A stretch of 64,000 nucleotides of DNA from Muricea muricata (lineage: Eukaryota; Cnidaria; Anthozoa; Malacalcyonacea; Plexauridae). The notes beneath the pieces were generated by a model. It was given only the letters and a program-made list of their open reading frames with translations, did no database searches and was not told the origin of the DNA. Below are positions 22,364-33,192 of the stretch, one piece after another. The translations under genes were made by a program, and so were the position numbers. The stretch lies in contig OY979721.1 in NCBI GenBank assembly GCA_963855995.1, positions 2,108,001-2,172,000 on the forward strand, written 5' to 3'. Within the stretch, counting starts at the first letter, position 1; the number at the start of each line of letters is the position of its first letter.

Positions 22364-23745
22364 CTAACCAACTGAGATTCTTGCAATCTTGTTGGCATCA
22401 TGTCGGCTTAAAAAATGATCCAGGGTATCCCAGCCACCACCAACACGAACCATCACATGATGTCGAAGAATCTACAAATAACAAGCAGATAGCACCCTCA
22501 TTATAACCTTAGTTATGAAAAGGAAACGGGGGGGGGGGGGTGGGTCAAGTTGAATGTGAACCCTCTCCCCCATTCCTCTTGATTTTAACTCACCCTGACA
22601 AATATCGTGATTTTTCCTTCCACAATATATCGACCTTCCTTGACTTTTTGAATTTTCACTTGATGTGCTTTGGCCAACTGTAACACCTGACAGAATACAA
22701 TCACAATTGAAATATTGAATTTAACAACATCACTCTTCACAAGGTATGGGCATTTGACAACATCAATATAACTCCACTAACACCTCAAGAAAGGGTTATT
22801 AACTTCAAATGTGGAGAATCAGTTTGTAGATTTATGGCAGTGAAGAATCAAAATGTGCCAGTTTGATATTTTACACTGTCAACTGCTAGGCAATATTTTC
22901 CTATTCATGCAGAAAGATACATAATAATAATAGTTTACTAGAGTCAGTTTTAAAATATCACAGATTCAAATACAAAGCATTGGCAGAGCTTTGGGCAAGC
23001 ATTCCAAAGGTATTAGGTTCAATTCCTGCTATGGTCAGACATGATTTTCAGAATAATACCACAACATCAGAATCCTTTCTGTGCTTACACTAACCTCTGT
23101 ATCTAGAGATAACTTCTTTTCGCTTCGCTTTTCCACATTATTATTACTTTTCTCTGTGTGCAACACTTTCTCTTCTTTATTACATTTCACTTCAACTATC
23201 TCTTTCACATCTCCTGTTTTTATATCCAACTCTTCTTCAGCTATTTCAGCATCTATTTCCTTCTCCAAGCTAACAATCCCTGGTGGCTCGATGCCATAAT
23301 CTGCGGCAAGCCTGGTGACCTCGAGAAGACACAAGATAACCTCACGGGGTTGTTTATGCATAACCAGACCATCTGACTCAAATAGCACTGACTCACTAAC
23401 TCCAAAACATCTGCACCAATCAAGGAAGAACGCTACATTATCTCGGGCAAAAAATGTGCCAGACTTGGCCTCCTTGTGGTACCGGAACTCAAACCTTGGC
23501 ACAGATCTTTTGGTTTTCCCAGCTCGGTAATGCTCTTCAGCAGCACAGTGAACCAATTCTGCAACTTTCGATACCAGAATACCATTATCAAGGAATTCCA
23601 TAAAATTATCAACTGTAATGTTGACATCAAACAATTTGTTAAGCCAGTCAACTAAATCCTCTTTCAAAGGAGCCAAGGTTTCCACGGCTTTCTCTGCGAT
23701 ACACGCCGAAATATCCAACGGTGAGATTTCGTCTGAAGCATCCAT
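22364..23745 (-). CDS. GAS2-like protein: calponin-homology domain plus GAR domain
   Basis: Three exons join in frame: 23745-23095, 22686-22594 and 22471-22364 (TAG), giving 283 residues. Residues about 27-150 match the type 3 calponin-homology domain of GAS2 proteins, with [42 protein letters not shown] and the following GIEPP. Exons 2-3 encode the C-terminal GAR module (EGRYIVEGK...[21 protein letters not shown]...FLSRHD). GAS2 proteins link actin (CH) to microtubules (GAR) in the cytoskeleton. A charged Glu/Lys-rich linker joins the two. Oddly, the cysteines that normally sit before the EGRY segment and in the final DPC motif are absent (AKAHQ and DANK here). Length is close to the usual 310 residues. 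Intron 1 holds a SINE-like fragment. An unseen alternative exon supplying the cysteines cannot be excluded. Confidence 0.85.
22522..22534. repeat. Poly-G tract in a GAS2-like intron
   Basis: A run of about 13 G near 22522-22534 sits in the second intron of the GAS2-like gene. Such runs are prone to length errors in assembly. Confidence 0.7.
22975..23045 (+). repeat. tRNA-derived SINE-like repeat, fragment
   Basis: GGCAGAGCTTTGGGCAAGC, ATTCCAAAGG and GTATTAGGTTCAATTCCTGC match the head of the repeats at 1869 and 55078. It lies in intron 1 of the GAS2-like gene. Confidence 0.55.
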
Positions 23746-24135
23746 AACACTGGAGACGTTGGGCCGAGTAGGTAAATAGCTTTTAAAGTCCGGTTAAAAA
23801 GGAGAAATTGCCCAAATATTAGCTTGAGCTGTTTGTGCCTTCTGATCTCCTTATATTTCAGTTGTCAAAAGCAAAATAAAACGTTCAGAAACACAAATAT
23901 TTATAAAATTGTCCAAATGGACAAATCGGTCACTCCTAATTGCCCGCCATTTTGAAATTAAAACTGTCATTTCAAGAATTCAAGTGAAAAGACCACGTGA
24001 TTACACAATCGGAAGTTGTCGTCATATTTTGAGATTATAAATTCAGCAAAATTTGACGCGCACAATGCTTTTTGTTGGACGTAATTTATTCAATTTCTTA
24101 CAACATTCCAAAAATCTGTCTCAATAGACCTTTGA
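23746..24135. promoter_or_regulatory. Upstream region of the GAS2-like gene
   Basis: Immediate 5' flank of the minus-strand gene starting at 23745. No TATA box or defined element could be singled out. Confidence 0.25.
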
Positions 24136-24420
24136 AGTGCTTACGTCACGCGGTTTTCAATGCATGTAAATACAAGGAATACAAGGTAAATACCACAGCT
24201 CATTCTAGGATATATTTACATTTTAAAATACCTTCAAGCAACTTCATTGGTTAGATTTTATTCTTTTGAAATTCATAATCTATGACATTGTTATAAAGTT
24301 AGTTTGAATTTAAAATTGAGCTGCTATAATTTATTTTGACTTACCCTGGATCCGCCACTGAATTTTTCCCACATGTTTCCCACATTGCATCGAAATTCAT
24401 TGTTAAACTCTGGCGTGACG
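24136..24420. mobile_element. Inverted-repeat element containing a truncated hAT-type MITE
   Basis: The outer arms GAAGTGCTTACGTCACGC and GCGTGACGTAAGCACCTC flank a stretch at about 24190-24360. That stretch is the reverse complement of most of the MITE at 38812-39013 and ends GGATCCGCCACTG. The other end of the inner MITE is missing. Confidence 0.65.
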
Positions 24421-26358
24421 TAAGCACCTCTAACGTCTATTAACATAAGTAATCATTATTATTTAGTCTTTCACATTTGAACAATATTGAGTTTGCTGAT
24501 TCAGCTATAACGCCAACTTCGTTTCCAGGGCTTATCATTTCACTCGCTACGAGTCCGAGATTCTTATCAGTTATCACGTGACAGTGGATCTCAGATCACC
24601 GCAAAAGCTATGGCTGCAGATTTGGTTTATTAAAACTCTCTATCACGCTACAGTGATTTTCAGCAGGTGGCAACGAAAAAAATCATACACTTCGTACAAA
24701 ATTATCAACTGAAATAATTAGGCAATTTAATTTTTACACTAGGAAAGTTTGAAATCGAAAGAGCTTTGCTTGTGTAAAGCCACAGCAAACATTATGTAAC
24801 TGTTCTGTTAACAATAAGTCCCAGTGCTGAAACGTCAGCAGTTAGATTCAACCCTACTAGCAGAAGTGTTCTTTACTCAAAACTACAGTTAATTTGATAC
24901 AAATCGCAAGAATCTAAGCCAATATAATGAAGCTCTAATTGCCCATCCACGGTTTAAATGCTTAAGTAAGAACTATCCAATATTGCACGAGAACGAAGCT
25001 CACCGAGACGCAATTTATTACGTGATGTTTCAACCTGTCACAATGTTTTTGCTATTACCTGTGACGACACCTCAAAAGATTTAGGTTCCAAAATAAACAG
25101 GGCCAAGGGAAATTTCTTCGTGAAGAAAGAATAGGAACAAAATATTGATTATAATTACGGAATAACATAGGTAAGTCGTACACGTTTTGTTACAGATATT
25201 AGGAGTCTCGCTTAGTTGCGTGAAATATCGAAATCCTAGTCAAAGCTGTTCGCGCTAACGTGACGGCACCAGTTCTTCAATTTATACTAAAATATAACGT
25301 TTATATCTTTTACTTTTGCGCTTCTCTAAAGAACTAGATTCGGTTTTATATTTCTTATAAGCATAAAACTTGTCCTCGTGGGAAAAACGCAAATAAGTGA
25401 TCGGATTTTTCTTGCCGAGATCGAGAAATGAAAAGGTCACATGTGATCATGCGAACTCTCCAACCTGTTCATTTATTTGTGACACAATTACTTCAAAGTA
25501 AATATACTACTTTCTTGCTGGAAAGATAGTAGAACTAACAGAAAGAGAGGAAGGTGCATCGATGCTTCAAGAAAAAGCTCAACCAACTTTTTGGAGGGCC
25601 TTTCTCTTGAAACATGGAAGTCATCTTTAATTTTATTGCTACTTCAGGTTTTAAATTATAATTGATGGTTCGCTTTGTTCGCGACGGTTCATTTGCGATA
25701 TTAAACTTAGCAGCTGATTAAAATGCCACTGTGATTTTAACTAAACGCTTTAACAACACTTCATACACTGTTTCCAGACCTACAGAACGATGTGTATTTA
25801 TTCACTTTACATAGGAAAAAAGTTCAATTCGTGTCTAAATTGAGAGGGTCGTTCCCTACGTATAACACATGCTACGACCCTACGTATGAAACAGGCTTGT
25901 GATAATGTGACTATGTGATTTTGACCCATAGTCGACCGACTTCAATCGGGCAATGTCAAACTGTTTTGAAATTTCCCGATTACAATCGACCGAGTAAAAT
26001 CGCTTGTATTGCAGACGCAATATTTAGTCGGTTGACAAAAATCATATGGTGTGCGCCCGGCTTAAACGACAAATAATATAAAAACCATCTGTCTAACAAA
26101 CAAGTGGTAAACACTGATCAAATTCCGGCACCGATTATAAAACAACTTTATATTACAAACCTACTCAAAGATAACGACTTATTTTGAGAGAAACGTTCTA
26201 AAAAAAATTTCGACGGAAATTAGAAAGACGCCCGTAACAGGCCTATAGCTATCAGCTATGTGTGACATATTGAAGAAGTGTTAAAATTAAGTTTATCTGA
26301 GTGTAATTGAAGTAGTAAATTTATCCATAATTTTTTCAAAGGTTGAAATTATAAAGAC
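24421..26358. other. Gene-free stretch upstream of the SEA/CRD gene
   Basis: No supported ORF, tRNA or repeat array. A GTCGACCGACTTCAATCGGG / GATTACAATCGACCGAG pair near 25930-25995 is a weak repeat. The promoter of the gene starting at 26359 should lie at the right end, but no core element is clear. Confidence 0.35.
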
Positions 26359-29300
26359 ATGAAGATAGCTGTATTGCTTATTGGCCTTTGGGCAATAGCA
26401 GGTCAGTACCACCAAGTTGTGTGTAACCTAAATTCCTTTTCAAATTCCATGTTTTCACTTCCAATACATATTTTCTCTTCAACAACTTATTATGTGTAAC
26501 CTAAATGACATTTTCGATTAAATGCATATTTCCCCTTCGCCAACTTTTGTGTAATCTGATTTCCTGTCTCAATTACATGTTTTTATGGGCACTATATATT
26601 TTCTTTTCTCCAACTTGTGTAATACTGTATAAATAAATGCTTCTCCAATTCCAGGTTTTCAAGTGTGTTAGATTTTTCTTCTTCATCAACTTATGTGTAA
26701 TCTAACTCAATGACATGCTTCACTACATGTTTTTTTTCCAATCCCATGTATTCATGTGCACTACATATTTTCCCTTCACAAACATATGTGCAATCTAAAT
26801 CCTTTGTCCAATTCCATGTTTTCATAATAAAACAAATTCCGAAAATATACACCTTGCATTCCTGATATTCAAATTTGTTTTATTTTGTACTTCCTTAAGT
26901 TGTATGCTTGTCGTGGTTTCCATGTTTTCATGTTTATCACAATTTTTCTCTTCTGCAACTTACGTGCAATCTAAATGCATTTTCCAATTCATGTTTATTG
27001 GACGTTTTCATGTTGATCAGATATTCTTCTTCTCTTCACTAACTTATGTGTAATCCAAGTGACTTTTCTAATTCCATGTTATCATGTGGAACACATATTT
27101 TCTCTTCATCAACGTGTATGCATCTAAATGCCTTCTCCAATTCCATGTTTTCATGTGCACTACAATATTTCTCTTCACACATTTATTTGTAATCTAACTG
27201 ATTCCATGTTTTCTCTTCAGCAACGAGAGCTAGTCCTGTAGTAAAACCTCCTGCCCCACCAGCTGCTCCCGCCGCACCAGCCGCCCCAGCACCCGCTGCC
27301 CCAGCTGCTCCCGCCCCAGCTGCTCCCGCCCCACCAGCCGCCCCAGCCACCCCAGCTCCCGCCGCCCCAGCAGCAACACCGGCGACTGCGAAACCAGTTG
27401 TCCCACCAGCTGAGCTCGTTGGTAAGTATGGAGTAACATTTTAAGTAAACGATAAAAAAGACCCTTTACACACGATGTTACATGAAGCATATTGAGTAAG
27501 TTATTCAAAAGTCGAAAGCCTACACATAAAATGTTTTAACTTTATTTAACAATTGATGTGTTGGTTTAATTTTGTGACTATTTGAATACTGTAGTTAAAT
27601 GTTTTAATCGTGTTGCATAGTTGGAATATACCCCATCCCTTAGCAAAAAAACGCACAACCTGTTCTGGCCTGATGAAAACAGCATTGAACAATGTCTTGC
27701 TGCCCACATTGTTCAAGGTTGTCAACAATATTGTTCAACATTGTTACACCTGATTGCAAGCTAATTCAGGCTCATCAACTTGTTCAGTATTGTTGACAAC
27801 CTTGAACAATGTGCGCAGCAAAACATTTTTCAATCCTGTTTTTATCAGGCCAGAACAGGTTGTGCGTTTTTTGCTGTGTAACCCCAATGATATGTAGTAA
27901 GAAAGGATACTACATCGTAATACAAAAACCAAGTAAAATTAAAGCCGGAAGCACGTCATATTTTGAGATCGGCGGCCATGTTGAATGGCCCCACATAAGG
28001 AGTTAATCAACGTTGTTTCTGTCAGAAAACTGATTTTTAGGAAGCTTTTGCCTTAAAACGTAAAACTTTTGTTTCAAAACGAAAGCACAATATCCTTTAC
28101 TAGAAATCTATAGCATTCGATGCTCAAGTGGGGCCAACCAACATGGCCGCAAGTCTAAAAATATGGCGTTCTTCCGGCTTCAAAATCCAACAATAGATGC
28201 GCTATCCAGCTTAAATGCATATCAACGCTTAACTAACGATGGCTTGATGTAATACTGGAAATATTTCTTCAGAAATCTTGTTTGAATGGTAGCTTTAATT
28301 TGGTTTCTGAAATTTCCAAATGAGTGGAGGTTTAGAAATACAGAAAACTAAAACAGTGCGTTAAATGTCAGCCAAATGTTAGCGCTAATCCAGCTTTGAG
28401 CAACTGACCCTCTAATCCCAAAAGAGTTGGTTGCGCGAAAGGTGAATTGAATAGCGCTATCCAGCGGATAGTGATATTCTCAAACTTTCTAATCGTGTTC
28501 GGTAACTGGTAAAACCCATATCAAAGTTCATCATTATCGAGTTAAAGTTCACTTTTTATCTCTTGCGAGTTCAATATCTTTGGTGTCATTGCTTTTATGC
28601 CTTTTTGCAACAGTTGAAAAAATAACTATCCGCTGGGTATATAGCACCATCCACTTTTCGTTGCCTTAGTAGTTGGAGATTCCCTTATTACATTCCACGC
28701 CCAGACGAAGGGCTGTTTTTATAACTTAAAATTCTGTTATGACGTTTTAGGTAGTGAAACATCCTATATTTTTGTGTGCTTCTGACTACACTACCGAAAC
28801 TCGCAACGTTATATTATTTTATCACATCAGATGTTCTAACGAGTTGCTTTTGTTTTTAGCCTCAAAGTACAAAGTTTCCTTCAAGTTAGCAAATGTCAAA
28901 TTTGACGAGGGTCTATTGTCGTACGACTCGGCTCTTTATCAAAACTATGCTGGAAAAATTGAGAAAGCGGTAAGGAATATAACATGAACACAACCATGAT
29001 CTGGGCACTTTAACTGTAAAACGATATTATTTTTTCTGTTTTATAGCTAATGAACTTATATGCTGATGATAATGCTTATAGAGAAATGAGGATGATCGGT
29101 TTCAGGTAACTATATGCACATGTTACCCCTTGTCAGTTATGTAAGCATAATTTTTGGAAATCCAATTGACCATTTCCCTATCAAGCAAAGTTTTGAATTC
29201 GGAAAATCAATTAGCACAGCTAGAAGGAGAATCCTAAATTTCGATACGATTCTCAAGTTCGGTTGCAAAATATTGTTAAATGTGCAAAACATAGTCCTGT

Positions 29301-31070
29301 AAATTTTGGGAACTCTTTATACTTTTGTATTACGCCCGGAAAAGCGTTACCCAATATGTGGAAATGTGGTAACCCTTTTTCCCGCTTAATACAAAAGTAT
29401 ACAAAATTTGCAAACTTTATATCACTATATTTTTGACATTTTACAATATTTTGCAACCAAACTTCACAATTTCACTGAATTTAGGAAGCTCTTTCCAACC
29501 GTACTAAAATTGTTTTCGAATTTAAAAGTCTGTCTAATTGGGGAATGGTCCATTGACTTTCAAAAACCCAAGTTTTTCTTTTCCAGAAATGAGAGTGGTG
29601 TAATTGCCGATGTTGTTCTTCGCTTTGGGAATGACAGTAAAAATCTTGTTAGTCTTGACGCTCTTATCAAAACTGGAAGTCTTGGAACTCTACCGGTTGA
29701 TCCAGCTTCGCTTACGGCCGGTACGTTACGTGCACATATCTTTTAGCATTATCTACTAACGATGAGTTGCTTGAGCTTGGATGGGGCAAACTAGGATCAG
29801 TGTGACCAGATCTGGTATATTTTTTACCAGATCCGGTTGGATAGTCTTGGACATTCCCTCCTGCTTTATAGATTTGCAACATTTAGAACAGGAGTGGGTG
29901 GTCCCACAGAATCTAAGCAACTTTGGCAAAAAAATTTGCATATATGGTCACACTGACTAGGATTTACATTGTGGCAGAAACATTGCTTGGTATCAATATT
30001 CTGTCATATTTAACAGTGTAGGCACAGGATAGAAAATAAACAAAAAGGCTACTTCGGAACCTTTAAAGTTTGTGTGCCACGCATGTGGCATTACGCATGT
30101 TCACTATTCAGGTTCTGGCCAGTCAATTGCATTTTCTGGCCAATAGAAACACTCAACTGGCTGGTCCGCCATTATTCTGGCCAGTCAACTGCATAAAAAT
30201 AGGGGGACATGTTTCACTGCTGAGTGGCCGACTGTTTATCCCTTATACTGTGGTGTGCGTAAACTATAGCAAACATTTTTGTGAGAAATATTGTTTCCTA
30301 TCAATGTTTTGTCACGTTTCCAAGTGTAAGCAAATTGAGAAACATTTTTGTAGGAAACATTGTTTGCTATCAAATGTTTTTATCATGTTTGCAAGTCTGG
30401 ACAAACAAGTGGAAAATATTTTTTGTGAGAAACATTGTTTCCTATCAATGTTTTTCAGCGTGCACAATTAACTATGAAACGTTTTTGTGAGAAACACTGT
30501 TTTTTTATGAAGGTTTGGTCGTGTTTCCCAGTGTGGGTAAACTATGAAACATTGTTGTGACACTACACTGTCTCTTATCCATGTCCTGCCATGTTTCCCA
30601 GTGTGCATACAAAATAGAAAACATTGTGACAAACTGACAATGTTTATCTTGCTTGAAACATGTTGACAAACAGTAACAAGCATTATTTCTGCAACAAAAA
30701 TGTTTCTGAATCGCAGCTCTTAACATATCCATTCTCTTCATTTTCAGACAAAGATGAGTCTGTCCCACCAATGATCGGCTTTGGTTGTGGCCAGCCTTGC
30801 GGAGCCCCCCAGCAATGCTACCCATCATGCAGTTCGTCCTGCTGTGGGGGTGGTCAAATGCAGCAGCCACCCATGATGATGGGACAACCCCAATTTGGCC
30901 TCCCCTTGCCACCTATGCCCATGGCTGGATCTGCAATGCCTTTCCCGCCTCCCGGTATTCCACCGCCAATGGGCGGAGCAGGTCAGTGCCCTGGGCAGTG
31001 CCCGAGCTCCTGCGCACCATCGTGTCAGCAGTCTTGCTGCGGAGGACAGCAGAACCCGATGATTGGATAA
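26359..31070 (+). CDS. Secreted SEA-domain protein with two minicollagen-type cysteine-rich domains
   Basis: Six exons join in one 289-residue frame: 26359-26401, 27221-27421, 28860-28969, 29047-29105, 29587-29720 and 30748-31070 (TAA). Residues 1 to about 18 form a signal peptide. About 19-80 are almost pure Pro and Ala. About 82-178 resemble a SEA domain (KYKVSFKLANVKF start, ADVVLRF strand), without the G-S-[VIL]-V-V autocleavage motif. The last exon encodes CRD1 (Cys196-Cys215, C-x3-C-x5-C-x3-C-x3-CC), a Pro/Met/Gly-rich linker, and CRD2 (Cys263-Cys280, C-x3-C-x3-C-x3-C-x3-CC). The CRD2 pattern is that of minicollagens and NOWA, whose cysteines are reshuffled into intermolecular disulfides in the nematocyst wall. 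No Gly-X-Y collagen repeat is present. Predicted role: a cross-linked component of the nematocyst capsule or tubule (inference). A polyadenylation signal lies at 31531. Confidence 0.85.
26420..27220 (+). repeat. Degenerate tandem array filling intron 1 of the SEA/CRD gene
   Basis: About ten units of roughly 55-130 bp repeat the order CCATGTTTTCATGTGCAC, TATTTTCTCTTCAXCAACTT, ATGTGTAATCTAAATG. The final unit ends at the real acceptor (TTTTCTCTTCAG, then exon CAACGAG). The other units have CAA, CAC, CAT, CTC, CTG or CGC where the AG stands. Confidence 0.75.
27642..27876. repeat. Family B foldback element, most intact copy
   Basis: The ends AGCAAAAAAACGCACAACCT and AGGTTGTGCGTTTTTTGCT are near-perfect inverted repeats. 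The inner arms TTGAACAATGT...GTTGTCAACAATATTG and CAGTATTGTTGACAACCTTG continue the hairpin. It lies in intron 2 of the SEA/CRD gene. Confidence 0.8.
28426..28665. repeat. Family C foldback element in intron 2 of the SEA/CRD gene
   Basis: The ends GTTGGTTGCGCGAAAGGTGA and ACTATCCGCTGGGTATATAG...TTTCGTTGCC flank the family interior (TTCATCATTATCGAGTTAAA, GTCATTGCTTTTATGCC). Confidence 0.7.
29150..29572. repeat. Foldback element filling intron 4 of the SEA/CRD gene (family G)
   Basis: The left arm runs from TCCAATTGACCATTTCCCTA to ACTTTTGTATTACGCCC. The right arm is its reverse complement from GCTTAATACAAAAGTATACA to TAATTGGGGAATGGTCCATT. Arms are about 170 bp. A one-armed relative lies at 55732-55910. 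Confidence 0.75.
30262..30670 (+). repeat. Degenerate tandem repeat in intron 5 of the SEA/CRD gene
   Basis: About five units of roughly 70-80 bp repeat the phrases AAACATTTTTGTGAGAAA, ATTGTTTCCTATCAATG and TTTTGTCATGTTTCCAAGTG. Confidence 0.7.
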
Positions 31071-31530
31071 AGAAGCGACGAAAAACGATATGAACGAGAA
31101 AAAATGGAAACGAACTGAAATCATTTATATCACGGACGTTAGACCATACTGTACATACTCTTGAACTCTTAAGTTAATTTTAACCTGCTCACCAACCTTA
31201 ACAGACCGAAAATGGAAATATACAGGTACAACGTATTCGTAAAATTCGACAGGATAGACCAAGCAACACAACTCAGCATTTTCTACCGTTTCCCAGCCTG
31301 ACTGATCAGTCGAAGGGAAAAGGCGGTAGACATTTGTACCGCAAACTCTTTAATTTTGTTCAGCGATCTTGAGCAGGCTTCGTGACTTTTCAAATTGAAG
31401 AGACAATAATGCTACAATGATGGAGAAAAAAACTCCTGATCTTAAAATTACGATTTTTAAGGTAGTTTCTATTAACTTTCTATGCTCGCTCTAATTATCT
31501 ACACATAGCAATGAGTAATTTTGTTAAACT

Positions 31531-31536
31531 AATAAA
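31531..31536 (+). terminator. AATAAA polyadenylation signal, candidate for the SEA/CRD gene
   Basis: An AATAAA about 460 bp after the TAA at 31068-31070, in AT-rich DNA before the next element. Confidence 0.45.
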
Positions 31537-31828
31537 TAGTTCAAATGAAACTTCAAACCAACGTGTCAAACTCAGCTAGCTGATCCGACCTTGAGGACCT
31601 GATGGAAACCCATTTTGCTTTTTTTAATCACTTATATCTTCAATTTTCCTTTATGAAACTTGTTGAAACTTTGTAATCATGTTTAGTAATGTAAATTAAC
31701 AGTCTACTGAAAATTCAGTTGGAAACAAAGAAATTATATTTCATGTGGAATTCAAAGGTTTGGATTGAAAACTTCGCTCTCGCGTTTGGTACGTACACGA
31801 GCAATGAACTTGCGGTAATAACCAGAAA

Positions 31829-33183
31829 GGGGTCGAGATAAAACGCTGAAACTGAATGGCGGAAACGGAAACTGAAAACGGAAACTGAAATGGGGATAAA
31901 ACGCTGAAATCGGGATAAAACGCTGAAATGGGGATAAAATGCTGAAATGGAGATAAAACGCTGAAATGGGGATAAAACGCTGAAATGAGGATAAAACGCT
32001 GAAATGGCAAGTTCGAAAGAGTTTTGTGCTGTTTGAAAAACAAATTTGCTGTTCGCTCCAAATTAAGCAGAATAAAAATAATAAGAAAAAAACAAAAATG
32101 GGGTGAATTTAAAACCCCGCCTCGCCTGCGGCAGGCGGAGTAATTAAATTCGACTACATGCAATATTGTTCAAGCCAAAAATATTTGTAAAATTTACACC
32201 CTACATTTTTATCCATTAAAAACTTTACAACATTGTGAGCGTGGCATCACGTGATATTGACGAAAACAAAGCATCATAACTACCGTTACAATAGAATTCA
32301 AATAAATGTGAAAACAATAAATATGCATAAAGAACCTCATGTGGAATAATTTAACAATATCCATACAGTATTTTCGTTCTAAAAAGTAACAAAGTTACAG
32401 TTTGGAATATTATTCAACTTTGATACTTTTCAAGTATTAAAACTACGGGGAAATTCCGCAGGTCGAAAATCATTACACGAGTTTTGTGTGTGTCCCTTTT
32501 AAGGTTAAGTTTTTATGCATGTCTTATTGTTTCCGTTGACATGGAGTCTGGAGTTATCACGTAAAAGGAAAAAGACCGTCAAGAGTTTCTTTTATAAGAT
32601 GTCGCTCGAGCAAAAAAAATTCAAAGCATGTCCTTTATCCGTAGGTCAGAACACAGCACTTGAACGCCTTCACAAAGATTTTGCTGGTGGAATTCCAGTT
32701 TAAAGAAACTAAGAAAGTTTTCGCAATAACGATGTCAACCGGCGTGTGCTTTTATACCCGTTTTCCACATTTGCTTTTAGCCGATACAGGGTCAACAAAC
32801 ATTTTACAGCATGCTATGCAAGACAAAATCATCAAAACCGCAAACCTAGTTATTTAATGGATAAAAAGTGAAGTGTAAATTTTACAAATATTTTTGGCCT
32901 GAACAATATTGCATGTAGTTGAATTTAATTCTGCTTAATCTGGATCGAACAACAAACTCGTTTTTTAAACAGCACAAAACTCTTTCGCTCTTGCCATTTT
33001 TATCCCCATTTCAGCGTTTTATCCCCATTTCAGCGTTTTATCCCCATTTCAGCGTTTTATCCCCATTTCAGCGTTTTATCCCCATTTCAGCGTTTTATCC
33101 CCATTTCAGCGTTTTATCCCCATTTCAGTTTCCGTTTTCAGTTTCCGTTTCCGCCATTCAGTTTCAGCGTTTTATCCCGACCC
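31829..33183. mobile_element. Mutator-type foldback element with minisatellites in both arms
   Basis: The 1355-bp element is flanked by a perfect 9-bp duplication AACCAGAAA (31820-31828 and 33184-33192). The ends GGGGTCGAGATAAAACGC and GCGTTTTATCCCGACCC are inverted repeats. Both arms carry a 19-bp minisatellite (GCTGAAATGGGGATAAAAC), and the inversion continues inward to about 32215 and 32850 (CAATATTGTTCAAGCCAAAA / TTTTGGCCTGAACAATATTG). A 9-bp target site and G-rich ends fit the Mutator superfamily. No transposase is seen. Confidence 0.85.
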
Positions 33184-33192
33184 AACCAGAAA

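Noticed and set aside
30785..31124. 102-codon plus ORF and 99-codon minus ORF over the CRD exon
   Set aside because: They are out-of-frame shadows of the last exon of the SEA/CRD gene, which alone has splice-phase continuity and regular cysteines.
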